Shown here: piece after piece, positions 11,985 to 22,664 of the stretch
Position numbering within the stretch: position 1 is the first letter of the stretch
Layout of the letters: each line of letters begins with the position of its first letter
Assembly (NCBI GenBank): GCA_034231615.1
Contig: CM067314.1
Location: forward strand, 11,794,263-11,858,262
Direction of reading: 5' to 3'
DNA from: Meghimatium bilineatum
Lineage: Eukaryota > Mollusca > Gastropoda > Stylommatophora > Philomycidae
DNA: 64,000 nt
Program-made: the position numbers and the translations under genes
Notes under the pieces: generated by a model
The model's database searches: none
What the model was told of the DNA's origin: nothing
Seen by the model: the letters and a program-made list of their open reading frames with translations, nothing else

Positions 11985-14020
11985 AATTAAAAGAAAATTA
12001 AATCATAAAAATCCAGACCCGTGCATGAAGACACCTTTATCATTATATAACTAAATGGTGCCATGGGAAAATTAAAAGCCTAAAATGCCCCAGAAAAGGA
12101 TGGCGTAATCAATGATATGATAAGTAATATAGGGCCAACCAATCATGGAGAACTGGTAAAATCCCAAACTTATGCCATGAAGCTGTCATCATCCCAATAA
12201 GTAAGAAACAAAAAGAAAAAACCAGCAAGTCCAACTACCGACCTGTCAGTATCTTGAGTTGTGTAGGAAAAGCAATGGATGGTCAACTCTAGACTAATAA
12301 AATACTTAGAGTAAAACCAATTGCACAAGAGACTGCACACACCCTAGGGGAATGGGCATCTGATTGGGGAGTTCAGATCAACTTCTCCAAAACTGTGACA
12401 ACTACCTTCTCACTTTCAAACCACCCAAAAAAGACACGACTACAAATAAATGGAAGTGAGTTAGCACATAAGGTTAGTTAGTTAGTTATTCTTCTAGGGC
12501 CAAAGACGGCACATAGTGCGGATGTCATAGATTTCCATGTCTCTCGTTTCATTGCAATTTGCTTTAGATCTTCATTGTTTCTGATACCAATGGTGAAACG
12601 TTCCCTTGTAATAGTTCTACGTAAAGTTTCTTTTGGTCTTCCTTGTTTTCTCTTGCCTTTTGTTGACCACATCAAAGCTTGACAGGGGAGTCTTTCAGTA
12701 TCCATTCGTAGTGCGTGTCCGATGTAATTCTAGCGACGCTTTCTAATATAGGTGGATACATATTCTTGCTGTGATTCTTGTCTGACAACTGTGTTTGATT
12801 TGAAGTCTGACTAATGTATGTTCATTAGCCTTCTAAGACATTTATTTTCAAAGGTGTTTAGTCTTTGCTCTAATTTTGATGTTGCTTTCCAACTTTCGCA
12901 TCCATACGTTAATGTTGGAATTATGCAGGAGTTGAAGATTTTGAGTTTTGTGTTATTTCTTAGTGTTTTTGAATGCCAGATATTTGATAGTTTATTGAAT
13001 GAGTTAGCAGCCAGTGCAATACGGTGTGATATTTCTGTGATGAATCTCCTGTTGTTAACTTGAGCACATAAGGAGAACCCTATATATCTCGGGGTCAAAC
13101 TTGGCAAGTGACTCACCTGTAAAGCACACCTGATAACTGCAGAGTAGAAAGTAACAAGGAAACTAATTGATGAAAAGACTTGCTGACACAGGCTGGGACG
13201 CACATGGGAACATTCTACGAAAATTCTACATGGGTACAGTTAGACCTGTAGTGGAATATGGAATGACAGCCTGTGCATCAGCATCCAAAACAAATACTGA
13301 TCGCCTGTCTAAAGTACAAAATGCAGAACTTCGACTAATCTCAGGTGGAATTAAAACCACCCCAATCCATGCAATGGAAAATTCTACAAACATCCGCCCA
13401 ATGGATGACATAAGAGAAGTTCTTATCTAAAAGTCAAATTGTATGCGCATGTCAAACCATCCGATGCATGCCCAAATTTCTAGATCAACCACAAGCCTGC
13501 TGAAGAGAACCAGCTTCTTTCACATCTCCAACAACACAAAGATATTCTCACAAACCTCTCAACTGAAATTGAAACACTAATTTATTTTGAAGAGCCAAAC
13601 AATAGTCTACAAAATGTGTCCATAATAACAGAGGTTTATGGAATAATTACAAAGTAATACCATTCTCCACCTCAACTAAAACGCATTGATGCTGGAGATG
13701 GAAAGAAAATACAATCCCAGTGTGTCTTTTTTTCGAATCTACACATATGGATCTGCAGATGGAGCGGTAATGAATGACGGAGGTGGAATTTTCATAAGAC
13801 TCAAAGATGGGAAGACAATATCTAAAGCTTTTCCAACCATGAAATACTCCTCCAACTTTAGAACAGAAGCAGTTACACTCCATCATGCACTGAAAGATCT
13901 CACCAAACCAAAACTGACCAGACCCATTGTCCCAGATTGCTTTTGTCCTACTGTAAGACCCATTGTCCCAGATTGCTTTTGTCCTACTGTGAGCATATCT
14001 GATTTCCGTATTAGTATTTA
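11985..14020 (+). pseudogene. LINE-R (RT plus RNase H), internally deleted and interrupted
   Basis: Blocks in order: RT start (EAVIIPISKKQKEKTSKSN, YRPVSILSCVGKAMDG); an internal deletion removing the YADD region; then QINGSELAHKENPIYLGVKL, VRPVVEYGMTACAS, KVQNAELRLISGG, and the RNase H start IYTYGSADGAVMNDGGG with FRTEAVTLHHAL. LINE-E (12474-13062) sits inside and splits AHK|ENP exactly. A 35-bp tandem duplication (RPIVPDCFCPTV twice) is at 13921-13990. Confidence 0.85.
12474..13062 (-). mobile_element. LINE-E, 5'-truncated copy with 11-bp target duplication
   Basis: AGCACATAAGG at 12463-12473 and 13063-13073. The minus strand reads RRFITEISHRIALAANSFNK, IPTLTYGCESWKATSKLEQR, ENKCLRRLMNIH and, further on, [20 protein letters not shown], ending WKSMTSALCAVFGPRRITN. 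The tail is (CTAA)n. Confidence 0.9.
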
Positions 14021-15905
14021 CCAACCCTTAGTAGAGAAACTGCCTTCATTCTTAGAAGACACTAAGCATGCTTTAACTATATTTTCTTCTGTTCAGTTGT
14101 CTTCTGACCCCACTTATCGTCTGTTCTTACTAGATGTATGTTCTTTATCAGTGCCGGATTTACCTATAAGCTAAACAAGCTATAGCTTAGGGCCCCCACT
14201 GTCTGGGGGTCCATAAAATATTTTTAAAATTCACTATATATTCTTAATCGTTAAAGGGCCCCATATCTCAAATAGCTTAGGGCCCTATCAAGTCTAAATC
14301 CGGCTGTGTTCTTTATATACTTCTATACCTCATTCTGGGGGTCTTAAGACTTTTTTTTGGGTTCAGTTTTTGTTCTTGATTTCCCTAATCCCTCCATATC
14401 CACTCCCACTCTCTTATCTGCCTTGCTGAACTGGTGCTGACACTAAATTATTTTTAATTCAATTGACACATTTTCGATCAGATCAGTGGCTTTGCTGTGG
14501 GCACTAAGATGGGACCCAGTTATACTTGTCTATTGATGGGGCATCTTGAACATCAGGTTTGGGAGACCTATGAAGGCCCTTTTCCAATTCGTTTTCATAA
14601 ATACATTGATGATTGCATAAGTATTACTGACATGCATGAGATGGAATTGTCTCGCTTCATCAACAATTTCAACCCTGATATTCAACTCACATCTACAACT
14701 CTACTACTTCTGTCAACTTTCGTGGCATAATTATCACAATTCATCCCTCTTATCTCAGCACATCTGTATACTACAAACCAACTGATGCGCATGACTTTCT
14801 GCTTTACATTTCTTCTCATCCTCCTGCTTGTCGTAACTCTCTGTCATTCTCCCATAACCTTCACCTTCGTGGCTTATGTAATGACGATGACGATTTTCTT
14901 CATACATCCTTTGAGATGATTAATTTCTTTCATAAACGCTTTTTTTCCTGACATTGTCCTTTGATCGGTCTGGATTCGTGTCCACAATTTCTCTCATCAT
15001 GACACCTTGACGAACATTCAGGGTACTTCCACCTCTTCTGATAAGAGTTAAACGTGTCCTCACTTTTCGTCCACTTAACTCCACTGTTCGTTGAATCTTC
15101 AATCTAATCCTCAAACTCATGTACTTTTTTTCAGGATTTTCCTCTGGTTGTTAATAGATGTGACAAAAATCTCAATGAGATCTTCAAAAGTCACCTTAGG
15201 TCTCATTTTCCAGACCATTTTGGCACAGTTTGTTGCAAATGCAGTCATTGGTATACATCCCTATGTAGTTCAGATCCGCTCTGTTTCATTTCCTAAGATC
15301 ACTTTCACTGTTGATAGAGGGTTTTACATGTGAATCCCGTAACATCTTTTACGTTATAATATGTAAACGCTGTGACAAGGAGTATATAAATGAAACTGTC
15401 TTAAGACTGAGTGACCATTTCTGCATTCATCTTCATGTCATTAACAATATTAAACCTACTTCTGTCGCCATACATTTTAATAGCGTTGACTATCGTGGTG
15501 TGGTGCCTGTGATAGTCAGGTCACTGCCCTCAGATCTTGCACAACTGATAATTAAGCTATGTACGCCCTTCAAAATCGGTTTTTATTTCAGTTTAGTACC
15601 ATTAGTCCTTTCTGTATAAATTCTTATCATTCATTTGTTTAGATTTTGATTGTTGGATTCCTTGTTATATTGTTATCCATGTTGTTTTCGGGAAAAGTTT
15701 TTCATTCCTTTCTCATTTATCGTTTGCTTCTTTTTTTAAACGTGTCCTTATGATTACACTTGTCCACACATATGTCGTTGTTACCTTGGACGTCTGCCGT
15801 CTCGCTTTTGTCAGTGCCATCATTTTTATGGTTTTCATTGTATTTTTGTAGTGTTTGTATTTTCATGAATAAGACCTGAAGGTTGAAATGTTGAAAATAT
15901 CTTGT
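13995..15905 (+). pseudogene. Penelope-like element, degenerate
   Basis: Motifs in order: FLLDVCSLYTSIPHSGGLK (RT block, once the MITE at 14149-14308 is taken out), MGTKMGPSYTCLLMGHLEHQ and FHKYIDDCIS (YIDD catalytic motif) at 14497-14640. Then SVYYKPTDAHDFLLYISSHP, and a GIY-YIG-like domain NIFYVIICKRCDKEYINET with RLSDHF at 15340-15430. Frameshifts throughout. The region ends near AATAAGACCTGAAGGTTGAA (15869-15888). Confidence 0.85.
14149..14308. mobile_element. 160-bp hAT-type MITE
   Basis: TTCTTTAT duplicated at 14141-14148 and 14309-14316 (8 bp). Ends are CAGTGCCGGATTTA and its approximate complement TAAATCCGGCTGTG. The same element is at 58276-58467. Confidence 0.9.
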
Positions 15906-15959
15906 ATACTGTTATTTGCATATTTTCGCACCGTTACCCCAATATTTTCACCCCAATAG

Positions 15960-16042
15960 TTCCAGAGTATGTCAGTAATTGTAAAACTCTGAAAAACGTG
16001 TGGTCTGCGTAAACACTTTCGTTATACAGTTGCCGACCCCTG
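15960..16042. mobile_element. end fragment of the CAGGGGTCGGC-type hAT MITE
   Basis: GTTGCCGACCCCTG at 16030-16042 equals the right terminus of the MITE at 16844-17253 and is followed by the same eight bases GACTAGAG. Its left end is not recognisable. Confidence 0.55.
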
Positions 16043-16059
16043 GACTAGAGTTTTAAAGT

Positions 16060-17590
16060 AGTATTACATTTTATCGATTGTCGTATACTGATGGGTCTTC
16101 TTTCAAAGCCACCGTCAAATCAGATTTCTTTTTCTATATAAAATATACAGCAAATCATCTGATGAGTTGTTTGATGTCTGCGGGGAGATATGCTCTAAAG
16201 CTGAAATAACAGCACTAGAAGTTGCCTTGTACCACCAGAAGATCATATTTGATACCTTTCCATCAAAATGCCAAAACTTTATGATTTTTACAGACTCTAT
16301 GTAAGCTCTTTGGGCTCTAGAATGTGATGAACATTGTAAACCTGAATTAGTTCAAATATATTACAAGCTGGCCACATCTCATGAAGTCAGCATTGTTATG
16401 GAATTGATTCCTGGATATTTACACACACCTGGCAATGACAAGGCAGATAGACTAGCAAAGAATAGAGCAAGAAATGAACAGCATACACACTAACGACCAT
16501 GCACACAGTTAAAAAAGAAGTATGATGATGTTCGTCCGTCGTGATCGACGATGACCAAAAACTCAACCAAAATAATAATAACAATAAATAATAAAATAAT
16601 AGAGTTAATAGTGCGTTTTTAAATGACTAGCAAGTCCAATGCGTGCACAAAATGTTCTTTTACAGAATTGACAACAATAGAAGGTATCTGTGTGACGTTG
16701 AGATGTTTTTTCTTAAAAAAGAAGTATATAAATAGAGAGACTATGCTGAACAGATAGGTCGATAGGGAAAACTGGGAGAGAAATCTACAATTATATTACC
16801 AGCCCAAAGACAATATCAACCTCCTGGTAAGGAAAGACTAGAGCAGGGGTCGGCAACCTTTTGCTAACTGTGTGCCAACTTAAGGTTTCAAATTATTCAG
16901 AGTGCCAACATCACATATCATTTTATACAAGTCGAGGCCAATATTCTTATTTTACCATATATTTTATATTTTAATTAATTCGTATATATAGTGATATTCA
17001 ATAATATGTAAAGTTGTAAACAACATTAAAAGAAATTGAGTTGCTTGAAAGATTTTTTAAAAAAAACCTTTTTTATTATTAATGGAAGCTTTGAGTTTGA
17101 CACAATTTTCTGAATGTTCAGGCGTTAGGCGAGTGCCGAAATGAGCGAGGAAACCCCGCTAATCGATTTATAATCAACTTTATACAGAAAACATGAAGAG
17201 TCTGCATGGCATTTGAAATTGCTTGGCGTGCCAAGTGTGGTTGCCGACCCCTGGACTAGAGTATCATCTTCCGACTTCGCACACAACATGTACAGTTTAA
17301 CAATCACCTGAATAGAATACAACCACAACACACTCCATGGGGCTGGCTGTACTCACTTCCCTACGAAACTGTCGACCACCACTTTTTTTTAATGTCCAGC
17401 GCTGGATGACGTAAGAAACATGGCCAAATAAATGGAGCACCTTATATGAAGCAAAGCAACTTCCCCAAAACACAGACGTATATTACACACACGATAGTAG
17501 TGCGTCAAACGGCAGAGTCCATGAAAGTTCATTCATCAGCCAACTAACAGAGAGATGAAAAATTACATGTGACAGTAACAGCATCACAAT
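16060..17590 (+). pseudogene. LINE-S RNase H and C-terminus, interrupted by a MITE
   Basis: RNase H signatures: SYTDGSSFKATVKSD near 16085, FMIFTDSM at 16278, and IPGYLHTPGNDKADRLAKN at 16407-16465. After the MITE the C-terminal QFNNHLNRIQPQHTPWGWLY and PYETVDHHFF follow (17290-17390), as in RNase H LINEs ending in a zinc knuckle. Several frame breaks. Confidence 0.8.
16844..17253. mobile_element. 410-bp hAT-type MITE
   Basis: GACTAGAG at 16836-16843 and 17254-17261 (8-bp duplication). Terminal inverted repeats CAGGGGTCGGCAACC and GGTTGCCGACCCCTG. No transposase. The ends resemble those of hAT MITEs known in vertebrates. Confidence 0.92.
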
Positions 17591-17756
17591 AACGATTTGA
17601 TGTACACAACAACATAAAAGTCACGGGAATACGTAAAAAAAAAACATGATTTATATGGTGCATGTGGTTTAGAACTGATAAAGTCAAGATCCGTCACATG
17701 ACTCTGTCCTGGGGCAATCCACAAAAGATTGCCTCACGTCAGAGCAAAGTTATGTG

Positions 17757-17990
17757 GTGCACTGGAAGTGACTACCAGTGAAACGAGATCACGGGATTAT
17801 GGACGTACAAAAGGGACTGATTAAGAAGTAAATGTTGCTAAGGAACCGCATCCTTTGAAAGTGCAAGAAATATGCCGCTCAAAATTGCGTGTAAAGGACT
17901 CGGTGCAGCCACCATTTGAATTTAAAATAGTCGCCCAATTACGGACGTAACCTCGTGATCTTGTTTTTGCTTGTAGTCGCTTCCAGTGGA
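17757..17990. mobile_element. palindromic MITE
   Basis: Arms 17757-17808 and 17940-17990 are inverted copies (CACTGGAAGTGACTAC against GTAGTCGCTTCCAGTG, and GATCACGGGATTATGGACGT against its complement with few changes). No clear target duplication. Confidence 0.7.
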
Positions 17991-18109
17991 TGGCAGGCAT
18001 ACAAATATTTTGTTATTCTTGAAGATGCTACAAGGCATTATGATCATTACCCATATTGGCAATTCAATGTCAGGAATAAGAAGACGAAAAATGAAAGATC
18101 GGAGAAGAG

Positions 18110-18300
18110 TTCTTCTCACACAAGTTTCTTCTTCAGCGTTCATTCTCAAACTCCTGCTGGTTCTCTCTTGTAACAGGACAATGGTCCTACTAGATGCCCA
18201 GCAGGATGTAGTCCAGAGAATGATAATGCGTTGTGTCATCGTTTTATTTTCTCCAATGGCCCGACACATACGCTTTAGACAGGAAGAGTTATGGCGGAAA
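18110..18300 (-). mobile_element. SINE-L fragment
   Basis: TTCATTCTCAAACTCCTGCT and CAGCAGGATGTAGTCCAGAG match SINE-L with a roughly 35-bp insertion between them. 18300-18525 shows nothing recognisable. Confidence 0.65.
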
Positions 18301-18524
18301 TATAGCAACGAAAAGTTCAATCTTATGTTGGGATGATGGCGATGGCAAAGTAATCACTTTAACTGTGAGCAGGCAATTCAGGCATAAACACAGGTCCTCG
18401 TCATTTGAGTACTCGTGGTAATACTCGAGCTTGTTTGTTTATCACCAATAATGTGCCAGTACGAAAAGAAGCACATTGTAAGACAAACGGAATAATACAT
18501 ATACTGTTTCCACCGTGTGCTAGC

Positions 18525-19045
18525 AGGGAATGGAAAGAAACACTGAAAATAATATCTTAGTTAACAGCAGAGACACTCAACAGTACAGACCACTATCTTG
18601 TTTAATGATCGTTAACTGGGGGGAGGGGATGAATACTTTAAAATACCCCAGATCCTGCATATGCAGCGATGGAAACTGCAAAACAGAATTAAAGATAAAT
18701 CTGGAGATAGCTTTATAAAGCTAAATAATATGTCTAGACTAGACTTAATCCGGGGAAACAACATTAGAGTACAAATCAAACTTAATAACTCATTAGTGTT
18801 TTCTAATGGTTGTGACTATTATATAAGCAGCAATGGAAGCAACTAACAAAGAAATACAGATTAGACTTAAAATAACCTCAGCTGTAATATCCAGATTAAA
18901 TACCATATGGAAAAGCAGAATAAGTACAGAGGTGAAGATAGACCTATATAAATCTCTAATAATACCTACTCTTTTCTACGGATTTGTTGGACAAGTACAG
19001 TGGAACTGGAGATAAGAATACAATCTTTTGAAAGCAAATGTTACA
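18525..19045 (+). pseudogene. LINE-M/LINE-T type RT fragments
   Basis: ENNILVNSRDTQ (18540), CSDGNCKTELKINLEIALIK with MSRLDLI (18660-18750), then EIQIRLKITSAVISRLNTIW and IDLYKSLIIPTLFYG (18848-18985). All are post-RT LINE blocks, in pieces. It ends with a (TTAG)n run at 19047-19067. Confidence 0.75.
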
Positions 19046-19067
19046 GATGAGTTAGTTAGTTAGTTAG

Positions 19068-19689
19068 TTCTCTGTTGGAGAACTGTTCACTGTTAAGACC
19101 ATCCAACAGAATTAATTAGAACCCCATTCGTGATGTTTTTGATTATTGTTGGATTCTCGGTTGATGACTATTTACATACTTTTGGAATTGCATGCCAAAA
19201 ATAGCCAAGGCGACTGTCATATCTCACAACACAAACAAGAATTTTTAGAAAACTTAACATAAGTAGGTTAAATTTCACAACTGCTGCAAATGCTAATCCT
19301 ACCCTAATTCAAAATACTTATTCTAACCCTTAATCTAAATAATATTTCTAACTCTAATTCAATCACACTGCAAAGGTTAGGTAATACCTCTCAGTTGAAT
19401 GAAACTAGAGCAAAGGTAACAGTAAATCCCAAAAGAAAATGCTCCCATTTTTCTTTTATCAGTCTATCCCACGGAATGATTGGAGCACAGAATGGTCATA
19501 TGACATTTTGTGTTTAAACCAGTGTTGTCAACTCTTTTTTGTTGAAAGGCCCTAGTCTCATGCCTAAAACGCGCTACATATTTTCTTTGAAACATCACTA
19601 ACCTATTAAAAAATTAAAGCTACAGGATATCACATCATAATTTATTAATATCAGTTAATATTATTGTTTTCTAAATATAATAATAATTC
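19068..19689. other. unassigned AT-rich stretch
   Basis: No feature recognised. The (TTAG)n run just before it resembles LINE-W and LINE-E tails. Confidence 0.4.
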
Positions 19690-19815
19690 TTCTTCTTCTG
19701 TGTTCGTTCTCAAACTCCTGTAGATCAGCAGGATGTAGTCTGGAGAACGGAATGCGTTGTGTCATGGTTTACAGCATTGCTGCGATATCTGCGCCTTTTG
19801 TCCTGACACATCATA
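19690..19815 (-). mobile_element. SINE-L 3' half
   Basis: TGTGTTCGTTCTCAAACTCC, GCAGGATGTAGTCTGGAGAA, ACAGCATTGCTGCGATATCT: near-identical to 23985-24100 and cut off after CTGACACATC. Confidence 0.8.
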
Positions 19816-20079
19816 ATAATTATACTTTCTATAGATGTTTTCTGCTGTTTAGTGTTGCCAACTCATTTTAGCAAAAGACACTAGCATAAATACCCAAATA
19901 AAAAAAACAACATAATAAATACTTTTAAAGGGGGCTAACATTCAGAAAAATGTAACAGGATTTTTAAATTAAAATTTCTCACTATTAGTTAATATTAGAA
20001 ATAGGTTTATTTTCAAGTCTTAGGCAAGAATTGGTATCATCTTAGTATATAAATTTGTGGTTGTACTTGTATGTAGAAG

Positions 20080-20365
20080 TTGTACAGTGATGATGCTATT
20101 GATGGTGGAAACACCAGTATGAAATTTTATAAGCATTCTGGGTACAATACAAGAATCAGTGGACAGGTTTTTACGGAACAAATAGCTAACATAATTAAAC
20201 GGAACAAAATTCCGATAAAGACGCATATACCGACACATCATATATTCAACACGTTGCGCGATGATAGCCCCTGACAACTCAATATGTGCGCTGCACACTG
20301 AGTGGGAGGTGGATGGACAGTTCATTGCACGCAAATCGCTAGATCGGTATTTTAAGTTACAACTT
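20080..20365 (+). mobile_element. repeat family N
   Basis: TACAATACAAGAATCAGTGG, TAATTAAACGGAAC and CGCAAATCGCTAGATC match 34320-34570 in antisense. A short conserved reading (TRISGQV, IIKRN, HIPT) is seen in both, so it may derive from a coding element I do not recognise. Confidence 0.65.
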
Positions 20366-21085
20366 TTTAAGTATCCGAGATAGTGCAATAGCATATGCAA
20401 TTTAAAAGTTGGATTCTACTTTGGCCCACCAAGCCATTTTTATCCCCCCCCCACCCCGGTTTAGTTAAAACCTGTTCAAGTACCGGCCCCTGAGCTCAGA
20501 TAAAACTATTTATTACTTGGAAGTACTTACAACTGGTTAAACTAAGTACTTCTAAGTACTTCATATTTATTACATAATTCTTCTTCGAGATGCAATAAAA
20601 ATTGTATAAGTTAGGGTTTAGGTTAATTAGTAAATACCCATTGTCTGACAAACATAACCAAGGGAAATAATCAAAATAAAATGAACACATACTCAGGATT
20701 AGCCAACATACAAAGAGCATATACACAGACCTGGCCAGAGGATATAGATTTGAGGCAAAAGCTATGGGGCAGCCGCTTTGAACTGGAGAAGATAGTAAAC
20801 TTTGCCCTGATGACAGGTCTGACAACATAACAGGACCGCAGTTGCTGAACACAAGAGAAGAATAAAAATATATTGGTAGGCATGCATTCAGGGAGAGTTC
20901 CAAAATTGTTCAAGGTTATTATATTTCTAAACCCAAATGTTGATGCTCAAAGCAAAATTGTTAACATCAACATCCAATATTTCATTGAGATGAGGTTTCT
21001 GCAGTTTTCCTGTTTCTTTCTTGCACTTGGTCCTCCATCCACTTATGCAAGCCAATTTGGTTAATTTCAGTCAATAACTATTTCG
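20366..21085. other. mostly unassigned
   Basis: Holds a C run (20445-20455), a fragment related to the palindromic MITE (20610-20675), and unrecognised sequence. Confidence 0.4.
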
Positions 21086-21463
21086 GAACATGATTTTTAT
21101 GAGCAACTACAATTCGCGCTTGAAAAAAATTTTGATACTTAGAATATCATGGAAGGATAAAATCAGAAACTCAGATATTATAAACACACTGAATATTCCA
21201 GAGTGTTGGTTACTAAACACAATAACAAAAAGAAAACTATGCCTGTTTGGTCATATAAAGAGACATAACTGTTTAGAAAGACAAATAATGGAGGGAAGAG
21301 TACCTGGGAAGAGAAGGGGCAGACCAAGAAGACGATGGACTGACGACATTAAAGATAACATGAATACATCGCTAGAAAATGCAAGCCACATCGCCCAAGA
21401 CAGAGAGAGGTTCAGAGAGTTCATTGGGAAGACAACGTTCTGGAAGGAATACGTCACATGACA
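21086..21463 (+). pseudogene. LINE-C C-terminal fragment, open
   Basis: A 123-codon open frame: [60 protein letters not shown] and the end TTFWKEYVT. It is uninterrupted, so probably one of the younger copies. Confidence 0.85.
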
Positions 21464-21719
21464 CACACATACGTCACATGACAACAACTATTTCAGTTCA
21501 AATTAATCAATTTTGAATGGGGCTCTTTTAGCATACACACAGGAACCTCAATTGCATCAACCATTCTAATAAATTCAGGCACATAAATGTATTTATTAGT
21601 GGTCAAGTGATTTTTTTATAATTCTGTGATGTGTGTGTAGGTGCATATCAGTAATTTTCAGGTAATACAGAATTGCTGCCTTTGTCAGGGCTATTCTATA
21701 TTTAACATCTTCAATGCAT

Positions 21720-22130
21720 CTTTGCACATGCGGTTGCGTCTGTGGGTCTCACCAATGGTGCACTAGACAAACTAACCATGCAACAGAAAACCTTAGTAGA
21801 TGACATGCCTTTATATTGAGGTTATCTTCTTATAGAAGCTTCATGGCACATCATCTATATAATCCTGTAGTCCTAACCTTCGATAACAGTTACCATGTTG
21901 TTCTGACAGGCCGACGTTGTGCTTGAACTAGTTATGGCGTGGTGTGGATGGGCGGAACAACAAAGAAACCTGTCGCAATGGCCAGAGTTGTGCCTTGATG
22001 TCGTCGTCTGTTTCGGCAGCATTAGAGTTGAAACACCATCGAGTCAAATGACTGCTGGAACAGAGGGCGGAGTTCTTTTGGGAATGCCCCATGTCCTGTG
22101 AGGCGAGTTTCTAATCAAGAATGCATACAT
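21720..22130 (+). mobile_element. SINE-F copy (head 1 plus shared tail)
   Basis: Matches 31310-31650 in antisense over its whole length (CAACAAAGAAACCTG, TTTCGGCAGCATTAGA, TTATCGAAGG-type core). The tail part (GCATGTCATCTACTAAGG complement) is also found behind a different head at 42920-43085 and 5590-5730. Confidence 0.75.
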
Positions 22131-22139
22131 TGTAGGGAC

Positions 22140-22262
22140 TTTAATAGGAAGATAAAGAAAAAAACTGAGGTAATATCAATAACAAAAACAGAAAGAAACA
22201 TCACTATTCTACTTGACGGTGAGCAACTTATGCTGCAAGGCATAAAGGGGTATAAAGTGAAA
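22140..22262 (+). pseudogene. LINE RT fragment just upstream of ARSB
   Basis: Reads RKKKTEVISITKTERNITI and LLDGEQLM before a stop, the same block as KTEIMAIAKKERNITI of LINE-T. 22263-22479 has no recognisable element and may hold the promoter or 5'UTR of ARSB. Confidence 0.65.
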
Positions 22263-22523
22263 ATAAAATAAGAAAAGAATGCATCTGCTATTATCAAGAT
22301 ACCTAAACATCCTATTCAAGCATTTGAATATATTGACTTGCTTCAGACTGATGGCTTTTGTTTTAATGCTACATTCTGGAGGACATGTGTTCATTGTTAT
22401 AAATCACTGCTTGTATTTTTTGTTATTTAGACTAAACTCCTTATCTTATATACCAGTAGTCGTTTTCTTAATTTTTTAGCAGAACAAAGCATATCTGCAA
22501 GTTCCATACTTCACTGCTGAGAG

Positions 22524-22664
22524 ATGGGAAATGTAGGACTTAGTAATATGTTTCTGTTGAGATGGCTTTGGTGTGGGGCAGTTTTATTGTGTGTTGACTG
22601 CAGATCATCACCAGAAACAGTTTCACCCAGACCACACATTATTTTGATTGTTGCTGATGATTTG
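22524..22664 (+). CDS. ARSB: ARSB exon 1 (start, signal peptide, ADDL motif)
   Basis: Forty-seven codons from ATG to the donor TTG|GTATGT, phase 0. The first half is hydrophobic ([16 protein letters not shown]), and the exon ends with [10 protein letters not shown], the first strand of the sulfatase fold carrying the two metal-binding aspartates. The start is fixed by a TGA two codons upstream in the same frame. A possible 3' splice site (TTTTTTAG) at 22479 suggests the 5'UTR is spliced from an upstream non-coding exon; this is an inference. Confidence 0.9.

Noticed and set aside
19047-19067. TTAG repeats as insect-type telomere sequence
   Set aside because: Runs are short, mid-chromosome and coincide with LINE tails (also 12474, 33329, 44250).
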